This document shows positions 26,432 to 34,768 of a DNA stretch of 64,000 bases, in pieces. The notes under the pieces were generated by a model that was not told the origin of the DNA, made no database searches, and worked only from the letters and a program-made list of their open reading frames with translations. Position 1 is the first letter of the stretch, and each line of letters starts with the position of its first letter. The translations under genes and the position numbers were made by a program. The stretch spans positions 1 through 64,000 of the forward strand of contig NZ_AYSE01000004.1 in the NCBI RefSeq assembly GCF_000504165.1. The letters are read 5' to 3'. Source of the DNA: Bacillus sp. FJAT-14578 (GTDB lineage: Bacteria; Bacillota; Bacilli; Bacillales; Bacillaceae_H).

Positions 26432-26902
26432 GTGGATAAACCATTATTTGAAGTAACTGAAAAACCTATCAATGTTCAAGAAGTGATTGATAAAGTCGTA
26501 AGGCGAGAGGCAGGAGCGGTGACGACTTTCATTGGAACCGTCCGGGAGTTTACAAAGGAAAAACGAACGTTATATTTAGAGTATCAAGCTTATAAATCGA
26601 TGGCAGTGAAAATGCTTGAAAAGATCGGAACAGAAATCCGGGGGAAATGGCCTGAAGCGAAAACCGCGATTACCCATCGAACGGGAAGATTGGATATTTC
26701 AGATATTGCCGTCGTGATCGCTGTTTCAACTCCACACCGAAAATATGCATATGATGCGAACGAATACGCCATTGAACGCATTAAGCAAATTGTTCCTATT
26801 TGGAAAAAAGAGAATTGGGAAGACGGTGATATGTGGATCGGGGATCAACTCGAACAAATACCGTATCCAACAGGAAAACCGGAAATGGGGGATAACGAAT
26901 GA
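26432..26902 (+). CDS. moaE: Molybdopterin synthase catalytic subunit MoaE
   Basis: The 156-residue large subunit of molybdopterin synthase moves sulfur from MoaD thiocarboxylate onto cPMP. 'GAVTTFIGTVREFTKEKR' and 'HRTGRLDISDIAVVIAVSTPH' in parts, and the active-site 'VPIWKKENWEDG' lysines, are intact. The start is GTG 26432, preceded by GGAAAGGATG, a site that may derive from the deleted mobB junction. moaD overlaps its stop (ATGA), so both subunits are made in step. Confidence 0.94.
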   Translation: MDKPLFEVTEKPINVQEVIDKVVRREAGAVTTFIGTVREFTKEKRTLYLEYQAYKSMAVKMLEKIGTEIRGKWPEAKTAITHRTGRLDISDIAVVIAVSTPHRKYAYDANEYAIERIKQIVPIWKKENWEDGDMWIGDQLEQIPYPTGKPEMGDNE

Positions 26903-27132
26903 TTACCATTTTATTATTTGCCCATCTGCAAGAGCAGTTCGGTACAAATAAAATTATGGTCCATGAGACAGAATTAACGGTTCCAGCGTTAAAAGAAAAA
27001 TTAGAAGCAGAACACAGATGGAATCAAGGACAGCATGTCATGATTGCAATTAATGAAGAGTATGCAACTGATGAGGACGTAATCAAGGAAGGCGACATCG
27101 TAGCTCTTATCCCTCCGGTCAGCGGGGGATAA
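26899..27132 (+). CDS. moaD: Molybdopterin synthase sulfur carrier MoaD
   Basis: The 77-residue ubiquitin-like protein ends in Gly-Gly (PPVSGG), the tail that MoeB adenylates and a sulfurtransferase turns into thiocarboxylate. ATG 26899 overlaps the moaE stop by four bases. It is the last gene of the molybdenum group, followed by an IS6 remnant. Confidence 0.94.
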   Translation: MITILLFAHLQEQFGTNKIMVHETELTVPALKEKLEAEHRWNQGQHVMIAINEEYATDEDVIKEGDIVALIPPVSGG

Positions 27133-27263
27133 TGGTCTGGAAATGTGATAAATATCACCCATCTCATAATCAAAGGGGTTCCGGGCCAAACTTTTAAAAC
27201 ATAGAAAAGGGTTCATCAATAAGGTCTTGAATTCTATGAAAGTCGTCGACATATAAGGCAAAC

Positions 27264-27508
27264 AAATGAATCATGGGGAAGAGCCGATGAAACGATACAA
27301 TTGATTTTTATCTAAGTGAACTAAGAAATACAAAAGCAGCCAAGTATTTTTGTAAAAAGCTTTGGCTTCTTGTTATTTTACAACACTCAGTATTATCACA
27401 GTAGATAAAAATCCAGCGTATTCAGTGGCAATTCAACAATTAAAGGATGAGGAGAATATGCCTAAAGCCATACAGGTCCGACAAAAACGAGATCTTAACA
27501 CGTTCTAA
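27264..27508 (+). pseudogene. IS6-family transposase remnant
   Basis: Pieces of a DDE transposase appear in order: 'SWGRADET' (the first Asp region), then 'TIDFYLSELRNTKAAKYF' in a shifted frame, then 'VDKNPAYSVAIQQLKDEEN' and 'IQVRQKRDLN' in another. The order matches IS6/IS26-type enzymes, with a deletion after 'DET' and at least one frameshift. Terminal repeats were not found. The hairpin-like 'AGCCAA...TTGGCT' within it is part of this coding relic. Confidence 0.72.
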
Positions 27509-27605
27509 GTTTCTAACGAGTGGTCTTTGCACTAGAACCAGAAAATAGTTGTTATATTGACTTTAAGATGAATAATCATCTATTTAATAATTGGGAGGGG
27601 GAAGG

Positions 27606-28559
27606 ATGTTAAAAAAGAGATGGATCATTCCATTATTTTTCACAGTTTTCCTTATAGCTTTGATAAGCTTAGTAGTCGGGTTTCCTAAAGAAGATGATAA
27701 GCCTAGAGTTATAGTTGTTCTACAAAGATTAGATATAGAGTATTGGAAAACTTTTGAGTTAGGAGCCCAAAAAGCGTTTAATGATTTTCATATAGATGGT
27801 AAAGTAATCGCCCCTGATTCTCTATATCCCATCACCAATCAACCTAATCTATTAAAAAAAGTTCTAAAGCAAAATCCCGATGCACTAATCGTATCTCCTA
27901 CTCATCCATCAGTTGCCAATCCTGTATTGATAGAATACAAGAAAAAAAACATTCCCGTGTTTCTTACGACTACAGACACTAAATGGGAATACCAAACTGC
28001 TTATATCGGAACGGATAACATGGCATTGGGTGAAACAGCAGGAAAGCTATTAGGTTCGATGCTGCAACCAGGGGATCAAGTAGCCATTATTCTTGGAAGA
28101 GTGGAGGATCCAATGATAATCGATCGAAAAAATGGTGCAAAGAAAGTTTTAGAGGATGCAGGAATAGAGGTTGTCACAGAACAATTAGGGTATGACCATT
28201 TTGGAAATCCAATGTCAGTAATGAGAACTATCTTACAGACTTATCCAAATCTCAAAGGTGTAGTTGCCACTACCGATCGATTAGCCCTAGAGGCATTAAA
28301 AGTAATAGAGGAAAAAGCGTTAAAGATTCCCATCATCGGAACAGATGGTCTTACGGAAATGCTAGAATCTGTTAAAGCAGGAAAGATAAGCGCTACCGTA
28401 GCGCAGAATCCTTATGATGCAGGATATCTAAGCGTGGAGCAAGCACTGAGAACAATTAAAGGAGACAACACCGATAAAAGGATTAATAGTGGAATTGACA
28501 TCATAACTGAGGATAATGCGAAAGAGAAGTTAGATTTCCTACATGAAGTATTACAATGA
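27606..28559 (+). CDS. Sugar-type periplasmic-binding protein, membrane-anchored
   Basis: The 317-residue protein has an N-terminal hydrophobic anchor (about residues 6-26) with no lipobox cysteine. A type I binding-protein fold of the RbsB group follows: 'VIVVLQRLDIEYWKTFELGA', 'ALIVSPTHPSV', 'YIGTDNMALGETAG' and 'IIGTDGLTEMLESVKAG'. Such proteins bind sugars, polyols or autoinducers and serve ABC importers or sensor kinases. No transporter or kinase is adjacent. ATG 27606 is preferred to TTG 27591 because GGGAGGGGGAAGG lies just before it. A broken CdaR-type regulator overlaps its stop, so it may be an orphan sensor. Confidence 0.8.
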   Translation: MLKKRWIIPLFFTVFLIALISLVVGFPKEDDKPRVIVVLQRLDIEYWKTFELGAQKAFNDFHIDGKVIAPDSLYPITNQPNLLKKVLKQNPDALIVSPTHPSVANPVLIEYKKKNIPVFLTTTDTKWEYQTAYIGTDNMALGETAGKLLGSMLQPGDQVAIILGRVEDPMIIDRKNGAKKVLEDAGIEVVTEQLGYDHFGNPMSVMRTILQTYPNLKGVVATTDRLALEALKVIEEKALKIPIIGTDGLTEMLESVKAGKISATVAQNPYDAGYLSVEQALRTIKGDNTDKRINSGIDIITEDNAKEKLDFLHEVLQ

Positions 28560-29048
28560 TGAAAGGAAATTTTCAGATTAGCTATTCTTTAGATCAAATG
28601 ATTGTAGATGCGGCAAAAGAAGTCATTGGAAAGGACATAGACTTTATACAATTAGACGGAAAAATTATCGCGAGTACTGATCCGAATCGGATTGGCTCTT
28701 TTCATGAAGCTGCCTTCCAAGTACAAGAGAAAGGAAGTGTAGGGGGGAGCTGGAAATCGCGCATTCAAAGATACAGAAAAAGGCATTAATTATCTGGTTA
28801 TGATTGATCAACAAATGCTTGGCATCATCGGCTTAACTAGTGATCTTGAGGAGTGCAAAACACCGGGATTTCTACTCGCGAAAATTACAGGAGTATTGAT
28901 TCACCATGAATCTGTTAAGCTTTATATTTCTCTTTTACTTCAGTTACTTACAAAAAGAAGTCAGTCTGCTGCCTTTTGGCTTTGTTATCCAATTCTTTTG
29001 TACCAGCCCCGCTTTTATCGGCAATTAAAGAGGGTGGGTACCTTCTAG
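28556..29048 (+). pseudogene. Broken CdaR-like sugar-diacid regulator
   Basis: ATG 28556 overlaps the preceding stop. The first frame has the diacid-recognition domain: 'MIVDAAKEVIGKDIDFIQLD', then 'ASTDPNRIGSFHEAA'. A shift near the G-run at 28742-28747 moves the rest into a second frame, 'KGINYLVMIDQQMLGIIGLT'. The GAF-like middle and the C-terminal PucR-type helix-turn-helix are absent. Full relatives have about 370 residues, so this is a truncated, frameshifted copy. Confidence 0.65.
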
Positions 29049-29098
29049 ATATCCAACCCCTTTTTGTTGACATAAATCACCTGATGCAAAGACAAAAA

Positions 29099-29287
29099 TT
29101 ACTTAAAAATCTTTGCATACTCTGTTGTAGTTTTTGATTCTACTTCTTTTTCTGCTATATGACGGATATAAGCCTGGCTATTAGGGTGATTTTCGTAATG
29201 ATATCTTATACGTTTATCATGTCTATCTAACAGAAAACCACATAGAAGCAACAATCCAACGAGTGAAACAAAAAAAATCCAAATCAT
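29099..29287 (-). CDS. Small single-pass membrane protein, unknown function
   Basis: The 62-residue product has one N-terminal membrane segment (about residues 2-20, ending 'LLLLCGFLLDRHDKR'), then a charged cytoplasmic tail. A strong site, GGGAGGGAG, lies nine bases before ATG 29287 on the minus strand, which supports a real gene. I do not recognise the family. Confidence 0.6.
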   Translation of the reverse strand: MIWIFFVSLVGLLLLCGFLLDRHDKRIRYHYENHPNSQAYIRHIAEKEVESKTTTEYAKIFK

Positions 29288-29376
29288 TATAATCTCCCTC
29301 CCATTTTAATTCTATTATTACAAACAGGTTTTTAATCTGGTTGTAAAAAAGTACTGATTTGTTTTTAATTAATTAA

Positions 29377-29580
29377 TCTATTTTTTACAGGTAAATAGAA
29401 GCAAGCAAGAGTATCTCCTCCAACGGGATCAATCGCCCCAGCCCATAGTTGTTTATCTAACGGTTTGATCTTTCTACTATAAACCTCTTCTCGAGAGATG
29501 ATTTCTTCTCTATACCGAGTTTGTGTAAATAATCGTGCTCTGATGCAGAGGTAAAGTGCTCCGCCGGAAGCAAACCAAGC
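29377..29580 (-). pseudogene. AcuI/YhdH-type zinc-free quinone oxidoreductase fragment
   Basis: One minus-strand frame reads 'EEIISREEVYSRKIKPLDKQ', then 'LWAGAIDPVGGDTLAC'. This is a well-conserved inner part of acrylyl-CoA reductase/YhfP-like MDR proteins. The cofactor-binding start and the C-terminus are missing, and no start codon or ribosome site is linked to it. It is a gene fragment of about 65 codons. Confidence 0.65.
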
Positions 29581-29670
29581 TTTAAATGGATATGCTTGTA
29601 CAATGGGAGTGGGAAATTACGATATGATGGCGAAAATGACCTAATCCCTGTCAGATAAAGGTATATATCA

Positions 29671-29721
29671 ATCTAGAAAATTCGGCATAGCGACAGAAGG
29701 GCCATGTCGAATTTTCTAGAT
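29671..29721. repeat. Palindromic repeat, copy 1 (TCTAGAAAATTCGGCAT type)
   Basis: ATCTAGAAAATTCGGCAT is mirrored by ATGTCGAATTTTCTAGAT around a short GACAGAAG-containing loop. A close copy is at 55346-55394, ahead of the molybdenum hydroxylase. The ends TTTTT suggest it can also act as a terminator. Confidence 0.7.
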
Positions 29722-29901
29722 TTTTAAGGAACGAATTCAGTTCGATTAAAAAGATTTACGAGAGCGTTTTCATTGTTGGTAGGACAGATTTCTCCCTTCT
29801 TCATAAAGGATGGCCCCGAAATGTCCTTTATTAATTTTTAACATTTAGTCTCATCAGTTCTATATAATGGATAATGAAAAACGTTTAAGGGGGATTTAAA
29901 T

Positions 29902-31230
29902 ATGCCATCAATCACTGAAGCCAGAGTCGTTACCGCTCCGAAAGAAGATTATCAAAACTATCAAACTGACGTACTTGGAACTTTGGACCATTTAGAGAAA
30001 ACATACGGAAGTGATTACGACTTTGTTAATATTCCGTTCGAAAACGGGGCAAGCCGGTATGTGATTTTGAATGCCGAATATGTAGATGCTGTCCTTCAAA
30101 CAAAACAAAAATCATTTGTAAAATCTGAAGCTTTCAATTTTTTTAAACCGTTATTAGGTGAAGGGCTGCTAACAAGTGAAGGTGAAAAACATAAACGGGA
30201 TCGTCGGATTATCCAGCCTTCCTTTCACATGAAAAGTTTAGCTGACTATGCTGATACAATGGTCTCGAATACGTTAACGTTAATGAAACAATGGGAAGAC
30301 AGAGCAGAACGAGACATTTCAAAAGAGATGATGAATCTTACATTAAATATCATCACACAAACAATGTTTGGGACGAACATAGATCCAAATAAGATTGAAG
30401 AAGTCGATGAAGCATTTACGAATTTTTCTAGAGTGATTAGTAAGGCGTATAGAGGAATAACGGATATAGAAGATTTTAAAAGACAAGTATCTGATAGTAT
30501 TCGAAAGCTAAACGATGCTGTTTCACCGATTATTAAAGAGAGGCGAGAATCAGGAACACAAGAACATGATGACTTACTGGCTGCTCTTTTCCGGGCAAAA
30601 GATGAAGAGAGCGGGGTGGGAATGACCGATCAAGAAATCTATGAGCATGTCATGACCTTCTTTTTAGCGGGTCACGAGACAACCTCCAATGCTCTTTCAT
30701 GGACATGGCATTTGCTTTCCGAGAACCCAGATAGCGAAGAGAAATTCCATGCCGAAATCGCTGCCGTTTTAGGAAATCGTCCTCCAACGTTAGAAGATTT
30801 CAATAAACTAACCTATACGAAAGCGATTATTCAAGAGTCAATGCGTATTTTCCCGCCGGCTTACCAATCCGGCAGACAAGCGTCGACGGATGTAGAAATG
30901 GGAGGATACCACTTTAAAAAAGGTGACACATTTTTAATCTCCCAATATATTTTACACAGAAGCAATCGCTATTTTAAGGAACCCTTCATGTTTCTCCCTG
31001 AAAGATTCGAACAAGGCATCTTAAAAGATGTACCGAAATTCGCCTATTTCCCGTTTGGCGGGGGGAGCAGGATATGCATCGGCAACCATTTTGCCATGAT
31101 GGAAGCCGTTCTAGTGTTAGCGGCAATTGGACAGCACTATCAATTACGGACTATTGGTGACGTTCAACCTGAACCGATGATTACATTAAAACCGAATCAA
31201 CTACTTATGAAGCTGACAAAGCGTATGTGA
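29902..31230 (+). CDS. Cytochrome P450
   Basis: The 442-residue soluble P450 has the oxygen-activating I-helix motif AGHETTS, the ExxR motif in 'QESMRIFPP', and the haem loop 'FPFGGGSRICIGN' with the iron-ligating Cys392. It inserts one oxygen atom into an organic substrate and needs a separate reductase and ferredoxin or flavodoxin, none of which is adjacent. It is a stand-alone haem domain, not a BM3-type fusion. Sequence style fits bacterial fatty-acid or terpene hydroxylases, but the substrate is unknown. AAGGGGGAT precedes ATG 29902. A hairpin repeat ends the unit. Confidence 0.93.
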   Translation: MPSITEARVVTAPKEDYQNYQTDVLGTLDHLEKTYGSDYDFVNIPFENGASRYVILNAEYVDAVLQTKQKSFVKSEAFNFFKPLLGEGLLTSEGEKHKRDRRIIQPSFHMKSLADYADTMVSNTLTLMKQWEDRAERDISKEMMNLTLNIITQTMFGTNIDPNKIEEVDEAFTNFSRVISKAYRGITDIEDFKRQVSDSIRKLNDAVSPIIKERRESGTQEHDDLLAALFRAKDEESGVGMTDQEIYEHVMTFFLAGHETTSNALSWTWHLLSENPDSEEKFHAEIAAVLGNRPPTLEDFNKLTYTKAIIQESMRIFPPAYQSGRQASTDVEMGGYHFKKGDTFLISQYILHRSNRYFKEPFMFLPERFEQGILKDVPKFAYFPFGGGSRICIGNHFAMMEAVLVLAAIGQHYQLRTIGDVQPEPMITLKPNQLLMKLTKRM

Positions 31231-31258
31231 AATGAATGGAGTTATGCACAGGTATTGA

Positions 31259-31308
31259 GGGTCAGTCTCCCCCTGAGTTAAAGTATTAGTATAATGGGGG
31301 ACCGACCC
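31259..31308. repeat. GGGTCAGTCCCCC palindrome, copy 1
   Basis: GGGTCAGTCTCCCCC is mirrored by GGGGGACCGACCC, followed by CACTTTT. Related hairpins are at 39098 and 46704, with a half copy near 63767. It lies just after the P450 gene and may terminate it. Confidence 0.7.
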
Positions 31309-31364
31309 CACTTTTCGGATGGATCGTCTGTATTGAAATAAACGAATATGAGGTAATGGATTGA

Positions 31365-31985
31365 TCAGTCGGAGTGTTTTTGCTGTTTCTCCTTGTTAGT
31401 ATTCATCAAAGAAAAGGTTAATGGTTGGTCTGAACCCGTCATGAGTTTATAAACATAGGAAGAAGTGAGCTTATAGCCGTCTTCCAGTTTCATGGCTAAA
31501 TGGTTTGTTCGTTCAAAAAGAATGGAACGGACCTGATTGAGTTGGCGGGAGATTTTTTCTGTTAATACTTCTTGATGGTCTAATCGTTTTAACACATCCG
31601 CTTGAATTTCCTCGTGGTTTGACAATTTATTAGCTACTTCTTTTTGCAGCTTCAGCTGTTCGGTGAGCTGCAAAGAGAGTTGCTCGTTCGCCTCTTCATT
31701 TTTTTCCAAGCGACTTGCCATTCCACGATTAGAGTCACTTAGATGATGAATTTGGTCTATGATCGATTCTTTTAATAGACGTTCCTTTTTCAACATTACT
31801 TCCAGCTGCTCATTGCGAGGCTTAAGTTCAGCCATTGATTTCGCAAGCGCTATGCTGGCTTTTCGCTGCTCTTCGATTAGCTCTGTTAAAGAATTATGTC
31901 GTATAAACCTTTGATTGGATGCATGAATCTTTTCATTATTTTTATAAACATCAGGATGATCCTCATCATTAATAAATAATCTCAT
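31365..31985 (-). CDS. Coiled-coil protein of unknown function
   Basis: The 206-residue product starts at ATG 31985, behind GAGGAGGAAAG on the minus strand; longer in-frame starts lack a site. After an N-terminal 'MRLFINDEDHPDVY', residues about 45-165 form long heptad-rich helices with many Glu, Lys and Gln. It has no signal peptide and no membrane segment. It is downstream of the tandem Spo0E-like gene in the same direction, after that gene's terminator. A shrunken duplicate of its ends is found at 39028-39090. No family was recognised. Confidence 0.7.
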   Translation of the reverse strand: MRLFINDEDHPDVYKNNEKIHASNQRFIRHNSLTELIEEQRKASIALAKSMAELKPRNEQLEVMLKKERLLKESIIDQIHHLSDSNRGMASRLEKNEEANEQLSLQLTEQLKLQKEVANKLSNHEEIQADVLKRLDHQEVLTEKISRQLNQVRSILFERTNHLAMKLEDGYKLTSSYVYKLMTGSDQPLTFSLMNTNKEKQQKHSD

Positions 31986-32074
31986 GTTCTTTCCTCCTCT
32001 CGTCATTATTTGTTTTGATATCTTATGCGTTAAATACAGGAGAGGGGACTGATCCTTTTCCTCGGCTGATTTAA

Positions 32075-32109
32075 AAACAAAAAGGCTAAAAATCGTTGGA
32101 TTTTTAGCC
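32075..32109 (-). terminator. Rho-independent terminator on the minus strand
   Basis: GGCTAAAAATC and GATTTTTAGCC form an 11-bp stem with a 4-base loop (32084-32109). Read on the minus strand it is followed by TTTTTGTTTTT. The stop codon of the Spo0E-like gene lies within the stem. Confidence 0.85.
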
Positions 32110-32412
32110 GACATGCTTTGCCTTCTGGTATCTAATGAGAACCTCATCAAGTTTTTGACTTATATCGATTGTTTCATGGTGATTAAATCCTTTATCTATC
32201 CAAGTAGTAATCATTTTATCTTTTAAAATATTAATTTGGTGTAAGAGCAATTCTTCATTGTATCTTTTGTAAAGTTGATCAAGCCCTTTGGACAATTCTA
32301 TGTATCGGGGACTTGCTGGTCCTTTTTCAGCAAAAGCTTTATTTACATCGATTCTTAAATTGAATAGCCGTTTTAAGAGTTCAAATTGAATAGAGCTACT
32401 AGCTTCCATCAT
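32104..32412 (-). CDS. Tandem Spo0E-like aspartyl-phosphate phosphatase
   Basis: The 102-residue protein holds two Spo0E-type helical hairpins in a row. The first has the signature SKGLD at 41-45. The second has 'MITTWIDKGF' followed by SQKLD at 85-89. Known Spo0E, YisI and YnzD have one such unit and remove phosphate from Spo0A~P, delaying sporulation; the Ser-x-x-x-Asp motif is essential. Two units in one chain are unusual. ATG 32412 (or ATG 32409) follows TGAGGTG on the minus strand. That site lies in the decayed cwlJ 3' end, so its promoter region was disturbed or newly created. Confidence 0.72.
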   Translation of the reverse strand: MMEASSSIQFELLKRLFNLRIDVNKAFAEKGPASPRYIELSKGLDQLYKRYNEELLLHQINILKDKMITTWIDKGFNHHETIDISQKLDEVLIRYQKAKHVG

Positions 32413-32427
32413 ACACCTCACGTAGGA

Positions 32428-32493
32428 CGTTACAAACTTCACTGTTTTTATGAACCGAGAGCCGTAGAATGTGAGGAAATTTATAGATTGTAA
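32428..32493 (+). pseudogene. cwlJ-like 3' end fragment, copy A
   Basis: The frame RYKLHCFYEPRAVECEEIYRL (given here in full as two parts: RYKLHCFYEP and RAVECEEIYRL) ends at TAA 32491. It matches the last 21 residues of the intact gene at 46201-46626. Nothing of the remaining protein is left. The downstream bases, including the terminator, are also shared. Confidence 0.85.
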
Positions 32494-32520
32494 GATAAAG
32501 AAAAGAACGGGGAGTAAGTG

Positions 32521-32549
32521 GAGTCACTCATTATGAGTGGCTTTTTATT
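32521..32549 (+). terminator. Terminator hairpin, target of intron copy 1
   Basis: CACTCAT and ATGAGTG form the stem, followed by GGCTTTTTATT. The group II intron begins at the next base. Confidence 0.85.
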
Positions 32550-34406
32550 GTGTGCCAGGCATGGCAACTATCTAGGTGGTGAAAGTCCACTGTGGGGGTA
32601 CACATCGACCAACCACTAAGGAAGCGCAAGGTACTTATCGTGAGGTAGGGGCTGGAGGAAGCGTGGAATAAAATCTTGGCTCGACGTACAGAAATCTGAT
32701 ACTAAGGCTTTATAAAGGGGATGAGGCTCCAATACAAGTCAAAGTCCAAAAGATGTGCGTAACTTTATAAGGTAAATCAGACGAGTAAAAGAGGAAAGAT
32801 AGTTACCTTACCCTGGGAGGTCTTGCGGATGTACAGAAGTACAGTCGAAAACGGTTAATCGCAAGAAGTCAGCAGAAGCCATAGTAATGAGTAAACTTAT
32901 GAAGGGCTGAACAATTTATAGTGTTTCAACGCCACGAATGCGTAAGTAACGAACTCCGAATGTGTTAATGGTGAAAGTATGAGCGTATCTCAAAGGATAA
33001 CCAAAAAGGAGATATTACTTACTACGTGAGAGGGAAGGGGAAACGAGTGTGAAACTTTTAGAACAGATTCTAAGTAATCAAAATATGAATGAAGCCTACT
33101 TACGTGTCTATAAAAATAAAGGTGCAAGTGGGGTCGACGGAGTAACAGTCGACGAGCTAAAACAATATCTGAAAGAGAACAAGGATGAACTGCGCCAGCG
33201 TATCAGAACAAGAAAATACCAACCACAAGCTGCCTTAAGAGTGGAGATCCCAAAAGAAAATGGAAAGATGCGCAAATTGGGAATACCAACAGTAGTGGAT
33301 AGAGTAGTTCAACAAGCTATTCATCAAGTACTTAGTCCGATATTTGAAAAGCAATTTAGTGAATTCAGTTACGGCTTTAGACCAAAAAGAAGTTGCGAAA
33401 TGGCCATAATAAAAAGCTTGGAACTTCTGAATGATGGACACGATTGGGTAGTGGACATTGACCTTGAAAGATTCTTCGATACAGTCCACCACGATAAACT
33501 CATGCGAATTATAGCCAATACAATAGATGATGGAGACGTTATCTCTCTAATAAGAAAATATCTCGTCAGTGGGGTCATGGTGAATGGGAAATATGAAGAA
33601 ACACCAGTCGGGACTCCGCAAGGAGGCAACCTCAGTCCACTATTGAGTAATATTATGTTGAATGAACTCGATAAGGAACTAGAAAGTAGAGGATTACGAT
33701 TCGTGAGATACGCTGATGACGCCCTCATCTTTGTGAAAAGCGAAAAATCAGCGAACAGAGTGATGAAATCAATCGTGAGATTTATAGAAGAGAAATTAGG
33801 ATTGATAGTAAATGCCGAAAAGAGTAAAATCTTTCGCCCAAAAGAGTTAAAATTCTTGGGGTTTGGGTACTATTATGATTCTAAAAACGAGAGATACCGA
33901 GTAAAACCCCATCCCATTTCAATTCAGAAATTTCAAAGGAAGCTTCGACAACTGACAAAGCGAAGCTGGAGTATTCCGCTAGACTACCGAATATTGAAAT
34001 TGAAACAAGTCATATTCGGGTGGGTGAATTACTTTAGAATCGCGAATATGAAAAAAGCCATGGAACGAACAGATATGAAACTGCGCTCCAGAATCAGAAT
34101 AATCATCTGGAAGCAATGGAAGGTACCGAAGAAACAAATCAAATCGCTCATTCAACTAGGGATTCCGAAGGAAGAAGCGAAAGGATTAACCTACTGTCGA
34201 AAAGGTTACCGATATATAGGATTATCAAAAGTCGTCCAAAGAGCAATCTCAAACAAAAGACTAAGGCAGAGGGGAGTACCCTCTGCCTTAGAACGTTACT
34301 TAAAAGTACACACTGTAATATAAATTGAAACGCCGTATACGAGACCCGTACGTACGGTGTTGTGAGAGGGGCGAAAATAAGCTAATTTATTTTCCCTCTA
34401 CTCGAT
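32550..34406 (+). mobile_element. Group IIC intron, copy 1
   Basis: The 1857-base element starts GTGTGCCAGGCATGG. Near its end it has a domain V-like hairpin (CGCCGTAT...CGTACGGTG, about 34330-34360), then a domain VI stem (GAGAGGGG/TTCCCTCT) ending in AT at 34406. The boundaries come from comparison with the copy at 44208-46064, as both diverge at the same bases. Insertion directly after a terminator stem and CTTTTTATT, and a maturase without an endonuclease domain, are hallmarks of class C introns. Confidence 0.93.
33049..34323 (+). CDS. ltrA: Group II intron reverse transcriptase/maturase, copy 1
   Basis: The 424-residue protein starts at GTG 33049 after AGGGAAGGGGAAAC. It has the reverse-transcriptase fingers ('GVDGVTVDEL'), palm with catalytic 'RYADD', and 'GTPQGGNLSPLLSN'. 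The C-terminal maturase X domain (GIIM, with 'WVNYFRIANM') follows. No HNH endonuclease domain is present, as in class C introns. It helps its host intron fold and splice and copies it into new DNA sites. A perfect palindrome (AAGGCAGAGGG/CCCTCTGCCTT) lies in the last codons. Confidence 0.96.
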   Translation: MKLLEQILSNQNMNEAYLRVYKNKGASGVDGVTVDELKQYLKENKDELRQRIRTRKYQPQAALRVEIPKENGKMRKLGIPTVVDRVVQQAIHQVLSPIFEKQFSEFSYGFRPKRSCEMAIIKSLELLNDGHDWVVDIDLERFFDTVHHDKLMRIIANTIDDGDVISLIRKYLVSGVMVNGKYEETPVGTPQGGNLSPLLSNIMLNELDKELESRGLRFVRYADDALIFVKSEKSANRVMKSIVRFIEEKLGLIVNAEKSKIFRPKELKFLGFGYYYDSKNERYRVKPHPISIQKFQRKLRQLTKRSWSIPLDYRILKLKQVIFGWVNYFRIANMKKAMERTDMKLRSRIRIIIWKQWKVPKKQIKSLIQLGIPKEEAKGLTYCRKGYRYIGLSKVVQRAISNKRLRQRGVPSALERYLKVHTVI

Positions 34407-34561
34407 TTGAGTAAATATATATGTACTAGTGCCCAGCCGCTAGGAAGTGCATGGAGGGAAAAGGAAGGAAGCTAAAAGTCAGCAAGGTCAAAAAGTAACA
34501 AAAATCCATTTATTACCAAATAACAGATTTGCAAGAAATTATTTCTGAAAGTGATAAAAAT

Positions 34562-34606
34562 AAAAGCGGGAAACCTTGAATTATCAATGTTTTTCCCGCT
34601 TTTTAT
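34562..34606. terminator. Bidirectional terminator
   Basis: AAAAGCGGGAAA (34562-34573) pairs with TTTCCCGCTTTT (34592-34603), with A-rich and T-rich flanks. Read leftwards it ends the small minus-strand gene at 34622-34768. Confidence 0.8.
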
Positions 34607-34621
34607 CATTTTATATTTGAG

Positions 34622-34768
34622 TTACATATAATCATAAACAGAGTCATCAAAATAGAGCCAGTGATAATATTCAATCTGTGAATCTGTCATTTTAGAAATT
34701 TCTTCCTTGTTGAATTTTTGTTGCTCCATTAATTTCTGCACTTTGGAATTTCTTTCTGCTTGGCTCAT
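34622..34768 (-). CDS. BH0509-family small protein
   Basis: The 48-residue protein begins MSQAERNSKVQKLMEQQ and contains 'EEISKMTDSQIEYYHWLYF'. The MTD-x-x-I-E pattern fits the short BH0509 family of Bacilli, whose function is unknown. GGAGGATTTAAG places a good ribosome site before ATG 34768 on the minus strand, and a terminator follows the stop at 34622. Confidence 0.75.
   Translation of the reverse strand: MSQAERNSKVQKLMEQQKFNKEEISKMTDSQIEYYHWLYFDDSVYDYM

Noticed and set aside
27325-27385. Possible terminator stem AGCCAA...TTGGCT
   Set aside because: The bases are explained as codons of the IS6 transposase remnant, and no T-run follows the stem.
29838-29868. Sigma-A promoter for the P450 gene (TTAACA and TATAAT)
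   Set aside because: The TATAAT box is good, but the only -35-like hexamer is 19 bases away, too uncertain to list.
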